A stretch of DNA of 64,000 bases from the NCBI RefSeq assembly GCF_964275005.1, contig NC_092705.1, positions 14,421,885 through 14,485,884 on the forward strand, read 5' to 3'. Made by a program: the position numbers and the translations under genes. The notes beneath the pieces were generated by a model. It ran no database searches. It was not told where the DNA came from and saw only the letters and a list, made by a program, of their open reading frames with translations. How positions within the stretch are numbered: the stretch's first letter is position 1; each line of letters begins with the position of its first letter. This document shows, in pieces, positions 32,725 through 47,700 of the stretch. The stretch comes from Diadema setosum (lineage: Eukaryota > Echinodermata > Echinoidea > Diadematoida > Diadematidae).

Positions 32725-35700
32725 CTGAGATAGAAGAAACAAAAGGAAGAGGAGATATCAATCCTGACTCTGTGTGATCCTCCAACACTCCACAACATAC
32801 ACGTAAAGTTACCATGATAACATAGGTGCAACTCAATACCTAATCTACCATATATTTCACGAGCATATTTTGTGAATCAGTATTTATCACTCTTATTCAA
32901 AAGAATAGTTACTGACATGATACATACTGCATTTCCTCCACAGAAGGCAACGCTTTTGTGAATCTTTATTTTGATGAATATCAGTCAATTCCTTATTTCC
33001 TTGAAAATGTAAACTGTGCTGTAACAGTTGTTGGTTTTTTTTTTCAAATGACACCCCTTGTATCTAGAAGATTGCAAACTCCTGATCTGAAAAAAAAAAG
33101 AAAAAAAAAACTTTGTCAAAATTATACAGCTGCGGTTTGCGATCCTAAAAATACAGAGGGCATCATCTGACAAAATCTATTACAGCACATCTTCGAATCT
33201 CTTTCAATATAAACATAACATATCATGTGGCTTAAACTGTAAAATACCCTACCTCCAACTTCTATCCTACAACCATAACAACTGTTGCAGTCAAGTGTCC
33301 ATCTTACTCCTGTAGTAAATAAAACCTCAAAATCCACACCGCAAAGAAAAAATATGACTGTACAAAAATTGAGATGGAACAAAACATAGACTTGACAACA
33401 GTTTTATCAACAGCTCTAAAGCAACTGAGAGGGATTTGATTCCTAAACCCCAAAAGGCCCCTAAGCAGAGTCTTGGAGGGATCAACCTACCTGAACCAGC
33501 TCAGAGATCTTGTCTGTCTCAGCCTCCTTCAGCTTGGACGCCGTCCCAACCAGACCCTCCTTGATCAGCTTCATCTGGTCGTACACATCCTTCTCTAAGG
33601 AATTCTACATGTTGACAGAGGAAACATCAACATTAGAATTCATGTCAAGAATCAAATCTGTTCAAAATCCATTGGCTATGAAATTCAAAACCAGATGTCT
33701 CAAGTTTGCCACTCTAAGCTTGTCAGCAATACATGTACATGTAATATGAAAGAGGAACAATTGTATTTCATTCATGATTTGACTATCACATTATACAAAG
33801 TGATGGAAATGAATCCAGAACTCTGTAAAAAAACAAACAACAACAAAATTTCAAGATGATTTCCTACGCAAAAAAAAAACACACAAAACAGAACAAAAAC
33901 ACATTTATGCACTGAAATGAATTTAAAAATTCATACATTTGAAGATGTTCTCATGTATATTACATTTCCCAAATCATTATTGTTTAAACGACAAGGAGAC
34001 TATGAAAATGTTCCACTACGTGATATATTGCTCTCACTAAGCTAGGAGAAGGAAAACTCACCAAGTCATCAAACTGGTAGACTATGTGATGGATCTTCCA
34101 TCCGTCTGCCTTCTTGAGGATGCCTCGCTGGTTGGCGATCTCATGGATCCCAATCTTCTTCTCATCTGCATGGGTGGAAACAAAGGCGATAACGTCACAC
34201 CATTGGTCAGTGCTCACATATGCGGTAAACAGGGCTTAACATTGGCGGGTGACTGTTGGCCCAGGAGCAAAAACAAAAAAACTGATGTCAGGCCATCAAA
34301 TTTTTCAAAAAGGTACCGTCTGGTGGTGCAGATAAGGCAACTAAGATTCAAAATGGATTATGTTTCCTTTTATTTTGAGCCACCAGAATTTCACACTTAC
34401 AGATTTTATTGACCCAAATGGGCCACTAGAGACAAAAAAAAAAATACCCTGCATTAGAGTCCATGGAAGTCTAGACTGTGTGTGGATTTATCTTGTGCTT
34501 TTCCATATACCTCTCATACTGGCAAAATAGCATGCTGTACTAAGTCAGCTACACTTGGCAACACAAAAGTAACTGGTCCCATTTATGGCATGCCCGTCCT
34601 ACTCACCCATACACTTCATAATTGTGAGATATCTTTCCATCTCATACACTGGGAACCTGATTATTTGTACATGCAGATTTGGCTTCCTCTCATCCAAAAT
34701 GAAGTGCTACTATGGAAAGCATTCACAGTATTTGTCCTCTCATTTTAATTTCTACAAATTATTTCTCAAAGGAGGACTACCGTAAAGTGAAGTGTTGATG
34801 TACCACACGTGCAACTCGATTGAGGTATCACATATACTGTACAAATCTGATATCATGGAACTCCAGCGTTTTTGACATCTGACCGTGGAACCAGTGATGC
34901 TAAATATCTTATCATCCATCTTCATGCTAATCCCCTCCCTCCCCTCCTCTTGCAAATTACACATTAAGTCTCTCAGGACTGCTGTCTTAAATTCTATTGA
35001 CATTGTACATCAACTTGTTGGCAACGGGACCAAAAGGGTGAGATGAAAGATCCACACTCTGATCATTCATTTCATCTTCATGGCAGTTAACAAGAACTAC
35101 CTTAGGAGAAGAAAAAAAAAGTCTGTGCAACACAAGGCTGCCCATACCTTTAGGCTTGACATCCGAGTACCTCTCAAAGTGGTTGTGGGCGGGCTTCCAG
35201 GACTGCCGATAGGTATCCACCAGGCGAGGGCAAGGTCGCTTGAAGAACTGGACCACCTTCAGTGCCTCCGCCTCGGCTGATGCGGCCGCTGCCGCTGCCG
35301 CTGCAGCAGCTGTCGGGAGAGGGTGACGACAATAATTTTAGATTTTATCTATCTATGGGTGCACAAATTGGTTATAATCATGCTTTCCATTATCCAGGAG
35401 CCGTGATCAAGGATTGATCTCAATATTTCAGGTCAACATACCTCTTTACAGAACAGGAAACACTCAAACAATGCCTTCTTGATCTAAGATCACTGTATCA
35501 CATCAATTCAAATATATACTGCATAGGACATAGTTTGAACACAGGCAGTACCAGCAAAGCTTGTTATAACAACCTCATTACAGCTTTTGGGACTATAGAA
35601 ATGTCCTTGTTATATCAGGGATATAAATGGAATATAGAAATAAAATAAAAAAAATAATATAAAAGGAATGGTACCAGCAAAATCATTTCATTATATTATC

Positions 35701-38700
35701 TATCTTGCTTTATCCACCCTCATTATATTGATGTTCCACTGTATCTTAACTCTTAATGTGCCAGGCCCAAAACCCCTAACGTGCCAGAGGTTTTTACCTA
35801 ACGCCAGAACGTTTCGAAACTGGACTAACAATGAAATTTAAAACCGCCATATCTCTGAAACTATTGACTTTTTGGAATTGAGTTCTACACAACATATATC
35901 AAGAAATGTTTGTTCTTTCATGTCATGCAGTCACTTTGCCACAATATCTATCTGAACCTGAAATATTGCAGAAATAATTGATACATCAAAAAAATTATTA
36001 GAAGTTTTTGTGTAGTATGGAAAAAAAGAGTCAGTCGTGTTTTTTCTTCAATGGAACGCTTCCTTGACTCTGTGAGAAAGTTTTAGAGCAATATCTCCTC
36101 TTTCAAATGATAACAAAATTGTCTTCTAGAATTGTATGATTCCAAAGATACTAGCAGTTTATTTTGTCTTGGCAATTTCTCTTTCTGCCTCAGTAATTCA
36201 TTCCCAAATCTGAGTCCTTTAGTCCCAGATCCTGTATTTGAAACTAAAGTAATTGTCCCGGGCCCTGAAATAGTGTCTTTTGTCCACCTGAAAAGGAAGA
36301 ACCTGCTAATCCTCCTTTTGTCTAAGCGGACTGCGGGCGGGCGTACTCTATTGAAATCGGCAGGCCTTTGTACATGCGCAATTCCAATGCTAGCATGGGG
36401 ACGATTAGTTACGTTCACCAAAACAAAAGGATGAAAGACTTGACCGACGGACGAAAGCTGACCCTCTTTGAGGGACAAAATCAAAGCAGCTTCCCGCAGG
36501 ACAGTATCCAAGCGGAACAATGCGAGTGGAACCGCATAGACAATACACGCAGATTTAGTAGCATACACACGCGTGGTTTGCCTATGAGACTTTTGACCCA
36601 TACACATCTCGCAGAGGGTGCGCCCGCTGCGGATTTTCCCGACGCGAAAAAAATACATCTAGCTGAAAAATCGTGTATTTACTCAAAACTTTCCAATGTA
36701 AGCATGCTAATATTTTTAGTGGAAACGATGGCTATACTAATCAGCTACCAGTACATATCATTGGCAGTTGCTTGGTGTAACACATTATGGTACCATAAGA
36801 ACTTAAATGATCAATGCTTTTCTTGCTCTTCTTAGTCGCCGATCGGCGACCATGGCACGTCAGGACTAAGGTCGCCGTTCGGCGACCATGGCACGTTAAG
36901 AGTTAATTACCTCAAACCGAAATTTCAAACTAGAATAAAACACCACAACAAAGAATGGGACATTTGAGTTTATCTAATATTCTCCAGTGAAATCCATTTC
37001 CAAACTAGAGAAGCACTCTGACAACGCAGACCTCTGCCAAGCAGCTCATTTCCACCACTGATCTTGTTCTACCATAGAGATCAGCGATTTCCATCCATAC
37101 GTATGCATGCTGAAAATCTCCCGATTTCCCAATATAGAAGCCTTTTGTTACATCATCAACTTCCAGCTGCGTGGCGCACCTTACCCTAGCAGAAACTAGG
37201 GCACGCATTTTAGTGCGCGCTTGCAAACCTCAAACAAGGAAAAGTAGAAATTACGCGGTGCGTAATATATGTCCCCGCCGGAAGTAGCATTTTGTAACAA
37301 AATGTGCAATATAGGTAAAAAATCAAGGTCAAAGGTCAAAGAAGTCAAAGGTCAAAATTCTGTGTAGAAGTTTTGAAGCCCTCACCTAGCGCCATCACAT
37401 AAAGCAAATGGAATCGAAATTGGGTTAGAAATGGCGAAGGAGTAGCATTTTGTAGCCAATGTACAATATAGGTCAAAAATCAAGGTCAAAGGTCAAAGAA
37501 GTCAAAGGTCAAAATTCTGTGTAGGAGTTTTGAAGCCCTCAACTAGTGCCATCATATAAAGCAAACGGAATCGAAATCGGGTTAGAAATGGCGAAGGAGC
37601 AGCATTTTGTAGCAAAATGTACAATATAGGTCAAAAATCAAGGTCAAAGGTCAAAGAAGTCAAAGGTCAAAATTCTGTGTAAAAGTTTTGAAGCCCTCAC
37701 CTAGTGCCATCACATAAAGCAAACGGAATCGAAATCGGGTTAGAAATGGCGAAGGAGTAGCATTTTGTAGCAAAATGTACAATATAGGTCAAAGGTCAAG
37801 GTCAAAGGTCACAACTGAAATTCTGTGTACAAGTTTTAAAGCTCCCATGTAGTGCTATCATATAAAGCAAACAGAATCAAAATTGGCTCATAAATGACAG
37901 AGAAGTAGCAAATTGAACATTTTGATCACACACGGACGCACACACGGACGCACGGACGGACGCACGGACGGACGCACGGACGGACGCACGGACGGACGGA
38001 CGGACGCACGGACACACACACGTACGGAGCCCGTTTCATAGTCCCCTGCTCGAACTCGTTCGGCGGGGACAAAAATGAACAGCTTGAACTCCCAATTTCT
38101 CATTGACCCTACCAGCCAAAATATCGAAAATCCTTCATAAAATCCATAAAATATTCCCGGATCACTACCAAAATTTAATCATCTGTTCCTTGTGTCATTC
38201 TCAGTCTTTCCTGAAAGTTTCATCCAAATCCGTTCCCAACTTTTTGAGTTATTGCGCACAAAAACAAACAAACCAACGGTAATGAAAAGATAACGTCCTC
38301 ATTTGGCGGAGGTAAATATTGTGAGTATTGCAAGATTGCAAAGGATGCCCAACCATAAGTGGGACGGTTTGATGAGAGCCGACAACTCACCCTTGGCAGC
38401 ATTCTTCTTCTCCTTCTTCTCCTTCTTGTGGACTTTGAAGGGAACCTTCTGCTTGGTTTCCTTCTCGTCGTCCGTCGACTGGTCCTCCAGCATCATGGGA
38501 TGCTCCGAGGCGATGCTGAGATGAAATGGGAGGAATTCAGAGAGCACGGGTGTAACAGCAACTTTTAGACACATCGATCAAGTCCACAGACACACACATA
38601 CTTCAGGACAGGTCGATACAATGACTGCTCACAATCTAAAGCTGTGTTTCTCAACCAGTGGGCCGCAACGTCAACCAAAATTAAGATAAAAAAGATTCTT

Positions 38701-41700
38701 ATTCGATCTAACTGGGCCTTGAAAAAAATCGTAGGAGCACAAGTAAGCCTCAGATTATAAAAGGTTGAGAAGGACAAATGATTGGTGTAGTTTTCTTTCC
38801 TCTTGGTAGGGGCATGTGTAATCTTGAGTTAGTTTCAGTGAGAGTGATCCAAGTACGGTGGTACACCAACTGAATGTTGATCCCATAAGGCTTGATGAGA
38901 AGTACAGGTCAGGGTAAATTTATCAATAATTCCACAATTTTTGACAGGAAACAGGTAACATTCAAATTCATGAAATTCTTTCGTTGAGATGATTTCATTG
39001 CAACTGATTGACAAATTGCCCTACATCGACGTAATTAACAGTTGCAATGAAACAAGTAACATGTAAGACACTTTCACTGTAAACTTTACTGACTTTGCTG
39101 TCTGCTGACAGTGCATGCAATTTTATGTCCAAAAGCAGAAAACCTCCTCTTTAAAAGATAAGTGCAAGCAAGTCTTACATATGTTGCTGTTTCCTTGGCT
39201 TCTTGCGCGGCGACGGCCCGACCTCCTCCGTGCTCCCCACAGAGGGCGCCAGACTACCCACGCTGTTTTCGTGCGCCAGGCCCAGGACGGAGGTGGCTAG
39301 TGACGTGGAGAGGTCCAGGCCATTGGTGTCTGATTCCAGCTTGATGCGCATGGAGCCACTACCAGTGGAGAGGGGTGCGGTGTCCGTACTCGTCTCCGAG
39401 GCATTCGAATTCTCTGAATTCTGACTGCTCGGCAGACAATCACTGGTGGCAGACAAAACAAAAAAGGAGGGAAAACATTTACCAGTTTAAGTACATCTCG
39501 TAATTATTCCCAGCAATCAAACCAGGTGCAGTACAGTCCCGTTTAAATAACAAAAACTGTTATATCAAAATTTTTGTTATGATGAAGTAAAAATTCATGT
39601 CTAAAAATTATCATAGATATATCTTTATATAGTTTGTTGTTCAGCTATAATGAAATTTCAACTTAATGAAAGAGAACCGCAGGTCTAAAGGACTTCGTTA
39701 CAACAGGAGTCGTCTGTAATTGCACACAGTGTGTCTGTGTTAAATGGAAAATAGAGGCAATCACATTGCAATCACAAACGCTTTTTTAAACAACTGCAAA
39801 ATCTATTATCATGAAATCTATGCAGTCTGCAAAACAAACAAATAAAATGAGAATATTGACAGTCGAAGTAGGACGCTTCAAATTATTATAATTTCTCACT
39901 GCAAACTCCTGATGCAATTCATAAACTAAACAGGCGAAACTGTGGGAAACTAATCAAAGTCACATGACATTTCAATTTTAAATACCGACTTCTCAAGCCA
40001 ACCTCCAGCATGAATAGCTAGCTCTAAACTCTACAGAGCAAACCACACATTATTTGGTAAACTTGAAAATTCTATGCACCCTGGATGAGGAACTCGGATG
40101 GAGTAAAACTTGTACCTTCCTCCTTCCTAATCTTTCTTGGTCACATCAACTCTTTTCTCTCTAGCAGGTACATCTTCTGTCTATACCTACATGAAGGAAG
40201 GTATTTCATCCCAAATCTGACCTAGATCAACCCCCACCACCACCACAATCTAGTTTATGCTTTGATTGTTTATCATTCATTCATTTACGACCAACTATCA
40301 CTCAATTATGTAATAGATCACAATTGAAAATTGACCAATCAGAATTCAGTACCATAGGAATATACTTGATTGCTAAGGTTTTCTTTATTTATTTCTATCA
40401 CATCTAACATGGACAGAAAACTTTTCATTATTAGGGCACAGTACAGGTGATCTTTCTTCGGCAGCTGAATGAAACCATGACTCTCCCACATCCGGCCAAA
40501 TCCCTTATCTGGATTAGCGCCGACCATGACTTGTCCGGATAGGGGAGGTTGGACTGTACTTGGAAACAGCTAACGGAGATAGCACAACAGACAGCAAACT
40601 ACTCTACAATGTACATGTTAAACTTTGTTTGCCCTTTGTGCTGGTAGGTAGCCATTTCAAACCTCCTACCTTGGCTTGGGTGAGTTTGTCGTGACTGGTA
40701 TCCTCGTGATTTCAACTTTGATCCCAGGGCTGCCCGGTCGAGAGGTCACTGCGCTGGCCATGACCGGCTTTCTCACCCCAGCTCTATCAGAGAGGAAAAC
40801 GTCAGAGCATTTTGAGACACGAGGAGAGGAGAGAAAACTAGACAAGAGAAAACACTCAATTATTTCTATCGGCAGAAAAAGAACGTCTTTCCATTCTTTG
40901 TGCGGGCTTTATCTTGAATCAAAATTTTCACAGGAAGTTTTCTGAGATGTACAGAATGTTCTGACAAAATCTTCATTGATGATCACTATCTCTTTATGTG
41001 TGTGTGATTATTATTCACTCCCATCAGTTCAGCCAGGGAGAAAATCAAGCAATTACAAATAATACCACTCTTGTAATTTTTTTTCTTTTCTTTGTTTTTG
41101 TTTTGTTTTTGTTTAGTTTGGTTTTTTTTTAAAGGGGGTAACTTTGGTATGGAATTGGTGTAGATAGTCTTTTCACTAATATTCAGGAACAAACAAACAA
41201 CACAGAAACAACATTTGAAACAAATTTACTTTAGGTGTGAAGCAATATAATTATGTTGAAAATCTTCTGTTTTTCCTCTCTCTATAAACGTGTGCATTCT
41301 CATTGGACTGGCCGACATCTACCAGAAAGAAGGAAAAAAATGACAACAGATGGCTTCAGTTGGACTCACACTTCGTTATTCCGTTTTCTGAGGATACTCG
41401 GCCTTGGGGAAGCACTGGCATTGGTTACCGAGGGGGGCGTGGCCTGGCCCGTCGCCAGGCCCATGGCAGTAGGCGGGACTTGGGCCATTGAAAAGGCAGG
41501 GATGCTACCATCAGCAGTGCCTAAGAGTAGGAGAAAAGAACAATTACATTGATAAGACAACAGATACAAAATATACTCTTTGCTGCATTTCCATTCATGT
41601 GATTTCAACAAGAAGTTTTTGTACCTCAAACAGATCAAGAGGAGAAATATCCTGTAACTTCAAAATAATGGTAGAAAAACATAGCCACTTGTAACACCTA

Positions 41701-44700
41701 TAAACCAGCTTCTCTTGTGTAATACACATTTGAGAGACAGCAAAGTAAATCAGCAATTTACTGTGTACCTTATGTAATGAGAGAAGCATAGTTGAGAAAT
41801 TTGGGTTGATGTGTGAGATAATGTACAAAAAACATTCTCATACAGGCTTAAAAGTACAGTTTACCTTTGGGAGCAGTGATTTTTAAAATTTTTGCGTTAT
41901 CACATTTGATGCACATGTGCCGTATCACAAAACATCCTATCATATAAACATTTTGCAATAAAACCTAAAATATAGGGAGATATCACTGTGTTTCTTATTA
42001 AACCATAACTGTAGACGGTTTAGTCTAGAAACAATTTCATTATAACTATTGTTCACATTTTGTATATTTAACAATACCTAACAATGATTATCCTGATTAA
42101 AATTTTTACAGTGGTTGTTTTTATGCCTAACTCACATTTTAGAACTATTTTTAAGCACTAAATCTGGGTTTTGGTTTCATCTGCAAATGGTGAATAATGC
42201 CTTAAAACGATTATCATACAGGCTTCTTTTCATTTTGTCTTTGGATGTAGCATAGTGACAAGATATCAACACACTGTCTAAAGTCATACCACTACCTATA
42301 TCACTCACATGCACTAAATCAAAACCTCACAAACCACAAAATTGAAAGTGAACACAGCACAAGAATGATCTGTTGCTATACTACAAGATTCAAAACTGGT
42401 TAACACACACACACATCCACACACACACACACACACACACAATGTTAATACAATAAATCAACAGAAAATGTAAATACTTTATATCTGAAGTAGGGATAAC
42501 ACATCACAGTGTGTAATACTGCATGCTATGTCACATCATGTCAACTTGATATTCTTTTTCATCATTTTTGGTCCACACAAGTTGTTGAATATCTGAAATG
42601 TAAATGTCTTTCAACCAAAAGGTGCGGCCAGCTGTTGTCACTTGAACAAAAAAAAAAAGAAAGAAACTATTTGAATATAAAACAGGTATGCTCACTGTGA
42701 CATGGAACTACAGAGCACATCGTTAGGCAAACATGCAGTGTGCGTGTCCAGTAACATAGAACTCATAGCCAAAGAGACATGCAATACAATACTGTGTCTT
42801 TTGCTGTGTGGGAAATTTGCACACTGACATTGGGGAACTCATCTAGCGAAGCAAAAAAAAAAAAAGTAAGTTTCAGAGCTTTTTTGTATATATATTTTTT
42901 TTTCCAATCAGACCATGCTAGAATTTGATTCAAATGAGTTGGTTTCTACACCTAGGTTAATGAAAACTTAATTACACGTTAGTTGAATTAAAAATTCAAC
43001 ACTACTACCACTTCCCTCTATCAAATCAAGCAAATCAAGAGAAGACATGTTTGACACAGCTCTGAAACATGATAGAGAGTCACATCTAAGCAAGCACATA
43101 CTGTACTGTACTGTACTGTACATACCACATATTTCACAAGCAATTTTTATTTAGTGATTTAGTGAATCAGGACTTGTACAACAATGTCACCAGTGGTTTA
43201 AATCATGTCAACAACTATGGGATGGAATGAGATGAAGTATTTTCCCTTTTCAAAGAGTAAATTTAGCAATACCTCAGCTCGGAGACAACGTGCATTGCAT
43301 CTTTGCTGGAAGAGGATTATGTTCTGGCTTAATGGTAATTTTGCGAACATTGGTTGACTCCTGAAATCTGTGAAAACAAAACCACTGCAAAATACATGGT
43401 ATGTACAGTGTGTTGGGCACGTCAGGCAAAGGAGGAGAGGTGTGGTGCATTTACAAAACACAATTTAGAAATTAAAAAAAAAAAAAGAGAGAAAAGAAAA
43501 ATGGTCATTAATACCAAACTAGCTAAATCTAGCAAACCAAAAGGACTCCAAACACATGCCACCCACTCCTGGCTTTGGACCGACCTTCACCCAAGCTAGT
43601 GCTGGGCACCCCTCCTGCGGCATTACCCTGCAATCCGATGGGCCGCCGGGGATCCGTGCCCACCATCATGGTCAGCTGGCCCTGCCGCCCGGGGGCGCCA
43701 CCGATATTGGTTGCATGGGCAGCGGCGGCCACGGCGGCTGCCATAGAGCTGTTCTGGCCGAGGGAGGGTCCGGCATGGATAGGCATTCTGTGCTGACCAT
43801 CTAGAGAAAGAAGCAAATTAATACCTCTATGAGACATTTCCTCCCCTAAAAATACTCTACAGTCAGTGGTAACAGCCATATTACAACACTTCTTCATCCT
43901 TGTAATAATTGGAGATTAATGTTGGGCCTTGATAAAGAATGAAACAAAAAAATCCTATGTCACATTTACTAATTTCCTTTCACCAACTTACTCTTCATTG
44001 ATATAAATCTGAATACACCGACACCTCAGGGTTCCATTCTTGTTACAGAGAAAAAAAATACAAATGTTACATGACAAATAGTCATTTCATCCACTTCTCA
44101 CAATTCTATCTCTTGGCTTGAAATTCATTTCAGGCACTAAGATTTGAATTTTGGTAAAACTGAGGCACACTTTGAAATTGCCAAGTAGAATGTCAGTATG
44201 CTCCTTTTACAGATCAGAACACCAAACTCTTTCAAAAAGTGAGAATGTCTGGTTACTGTACATAATGTCCAGTGATATCATACCTGCCAACCTCAAAACA
44301 CAGTAAACTATAACCAAAGGGAAATTTGCAAATACATTTCACACACCTTACCATCAACAGATTTTAAGAAAACAAGAGGGGAATAGTTTACAGGTACACA
44401 AAATGCAGGGGATTTCCGTGCATTCTTAAAGGTAGGGAATCCCATTTGCATGCCTCAAATGAAGAGTTGTATAAATACAGTGGTATGTTGAAGAGAGTAT
44501 CATTTTAGAAACTCCCATAAAGTATTGGAAGTGGAAGGTAACATTTAGTACATTTTTATTGACCGTATGATTTTGAATTGAATTTTTGGGGGGGGGGGGC
44601 TCACCGTAAATTCCAGTACATTACTAGGCTACCTTTGCAGACCCATGCACTCCATGTGTGTCCATCATGTATATTTTGTGAAGAAAGTTCATCAAAACTT

Positions 44701-47700
44701 ACAAACATTTCTACATACATTCTTGCCACACACTCTATATGTTATTACATCAGCTCTTATACTTTTAGATTTGTGTTTATAGAAAAAAAATACAGAAGAC
44801 TGCAACAAAAAGGCTTAAGTGTGGCTGACACACAGAACTACTGAGTAGTTGAGTTTTGTGCATTATTCAAATTGTAGATAACTGTTGACTTCCAAATTTC
44901 TCAGCAGTGGCCTAAACAAGTCCCCTGAGGTTCATATTTAATGTTTTGCTGCATTTTGGGAGGTCTGTAAAAGGTATCCCCTACCTTTAAGAGTTGTCGA
45001 TCACATACAAAATACTGATTATCATTATCATCATAGAATAGAATGACCCCTCAACAACACACACAATGACACAAACATACAAGTAGAAAAACATGCACAA
45101 TCCTATATGCAAGCTCTGAATATTAGCAACAAAGTTGAGACGCTCTCCTCCACTCACCCATCGCTGGTCTGATGGTGGTGGTTGGGATGGGATTAAAGCC
45201 ATGGCGACCCTGGAACTGCTGCATGCCAACGTGAGGATGGTACGCTGAGAATGGGCAGACAACAGGGAGATGTGGAGATGATCAGCAAATTGGCAATGCG
45301 GACACAGAAAACTAGCCTTCTCCAAAGACTACCCATAGCACAAAAAAAAAAAAAAAAAAAAATAGTTTTGCAACAGTATCTCGCTGCCAAGCACTTTTGT
45401 CATGGCATCCAACAGTAAAGAGGGAGTGAAGGAAAAGCACAAACAGCTAATCAAAACACAACTGAATGCCGAGCTACAATCAATATCTAATATCTTTCCA
45501 AAAATGATCGGTTGCTTTCTAATTTAACATATTAATTTATGTTTTGCATTTTCCAGTCAATATTATAAGCTAGAGCTATAAACATGACATCATAGATATC
45601 ACAACACTGCACACTGGCACTGGTCTGACGGTTCCTGACCATTAAAATCACTGTCGGAGCAGTAACTTTTTTTTTTTTAGGAATGGACCAGTAAAAAATG
45701 GACAAACTGGGTACCTACTGGTCTGACAGAAAGGCTGGACCAGTAGAAAAAGTGGGTTAGTGTGCAGCCCTGGATATCATCATACTTATTTCAAGGCTAT
45801 CTCTAGGCCTATGTCAGTATGTTTCTTATCTCTACTACAGCCTAAACTAAATACCTAAGATCTTGTAACAGTGTTTAGGTTTTGATGGGACAAAAATAAA
45901 TGCTCTCATCTACTTTACTATTAAAGACAGAAGGCAAACTACACGTTTCTCACCTATCTGATCATGATGATAAAAGTAGGAGAGCGCCACCCCAGGAGGC
46001 GGTCTCTCCATCTTCACCTCGCTGCTCGCAGTCGCCGTGGCGAGCTGGGCCGGAGCAAAGGTGGAGGCCAGGGTGCTGGGGAGGCTGGATACGGCGGTGG
46101 AGCTGGACACGCCCGGTGAGCTGCTGTGCATCTGGATGTAGGCAGCCGTGTGCTCCGGGCCGAGGCCAGCCGGTCCCGGGATGCGGGGGGCCGTCGTTAT
46201 CTGCTGCTGTCTGGGATATACCTTGGCTGTGGAAAGATAACAGAGGAGCATGTGATCAAGCTCACCACATCTTGTGGACAGAATTTATAGCTGGCTGCAT
46301 GATAGGGCCCCATATAATGACAGGAATAATTGGTCCAGTATGCATGAGCAATGCATAGGAGAACACAACTAATATGAACTCTTTGAACCCCGATATTCTA
46401 CAAACCAAGAAGGCTTCACAAAATTTCGGGCATGTCGAACCTTTTTAGCCATGAAACTTGATGACATAAGTTTGCAGATGCTGTGTGACAAAATGTCATC
46501 TGAGAATATATCCTACAGAATTTTTATTTGCAAACAGAAAACAAAAATATATTGAAGTCAGTATTCTGCTGTACCCGGTTTGAGGAAAGATGGCACTTCT
46601 ACTTATAGACCAACAGTATTTTCTTGCATAGCGCAGTACTTTTTAAACATCCGCAGACTTTACCCGCAACTTACCGACAGGGATGGTTCCTGCTGAGGAA
46701 GCAATTGGCTGCGACGGACCGGCGGTCGCTGTTGAAGATGGTGGAATGGTAGCTCTCACGATTGGATGGGCTGAACCTGTTAGACAAGTAATGTTTTTGT
46801 TGTTTTTAATTCAAAGTATATATAATATGCACACACCATCATGTTATTAGGCCAAAAAAAAAAAATTGTTGCATTGGCGTAACATGAGATTTTCAAATAG
46901 GGTCGGTCGGGCGGATTTTTTTTTTTTTTTTTTTTTTTTTTTGCTACCTGCATTTTACGTGTAAAACTCGTGCTCAGCTCAGTAAACAGTTACAACTGCT
47001 GCACCGAATGTGCTGTGTTCATCTATTCTACAAATCATTTATGAGGCCGATATTACTGGAATTATACCCCTTCACAGAATTTAAAGATGTTGAAATCCCT
47101 ATCCTGAATGTTTTCACTTCATATTGTACTATTTTGACTTAGATAAGATAGATGCAAATTGACCCATATGTACGATCTTTTCATCGCACACGGCGATCTC
47201 TATTACAGTCCCACATATACAGATTCGTGTAAGTTCTCCACACAAGAAACCTATGGCAAAACTGTGCACAATACATCGCAGTCTGAATGCTACGTATACA
47301 CTGAATAAATCTTGTTAGAGTACGTGTCCGTGTTGGAAACAGATGACGTACTGATCAAGGAAGGCTTAATGCGAGGCGCTAGATGTCTCCCTCGTACATC
47401 CGATATCCCCAGAGCCGTTTCCACTTCCGGGTTTGTGCGATCGCGATCGCAATCAACAAGATATTTGATATCGATAGCAAAAAAAAAATAATAAAAAAAC
47501 ATGGGGTCGGCGGAATTTTTAGGGTCGGGCGGGTTACGCCAATGCAGCAATTTTTTTTTTTGGCCTTATTGACAAGTTTGATACATGAAATATTGCTAAT
47601 GGGTTAAAGTTTGCACCAACTTTACTTCCTTCCAAGAATAGGTGATGTGTCTTTTTTTACTTATAAAAGTAGGCAAATTTTACTTGATATCAACACTTTA

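Noticed and set aside
36083..36658. 191-codon minus-strand ORF inside the TTAA-ended element
   Set aside because: No recognisable domain and no conserved motif. Composition is ordinary for the region. It is kept as an element note rather than a gene.
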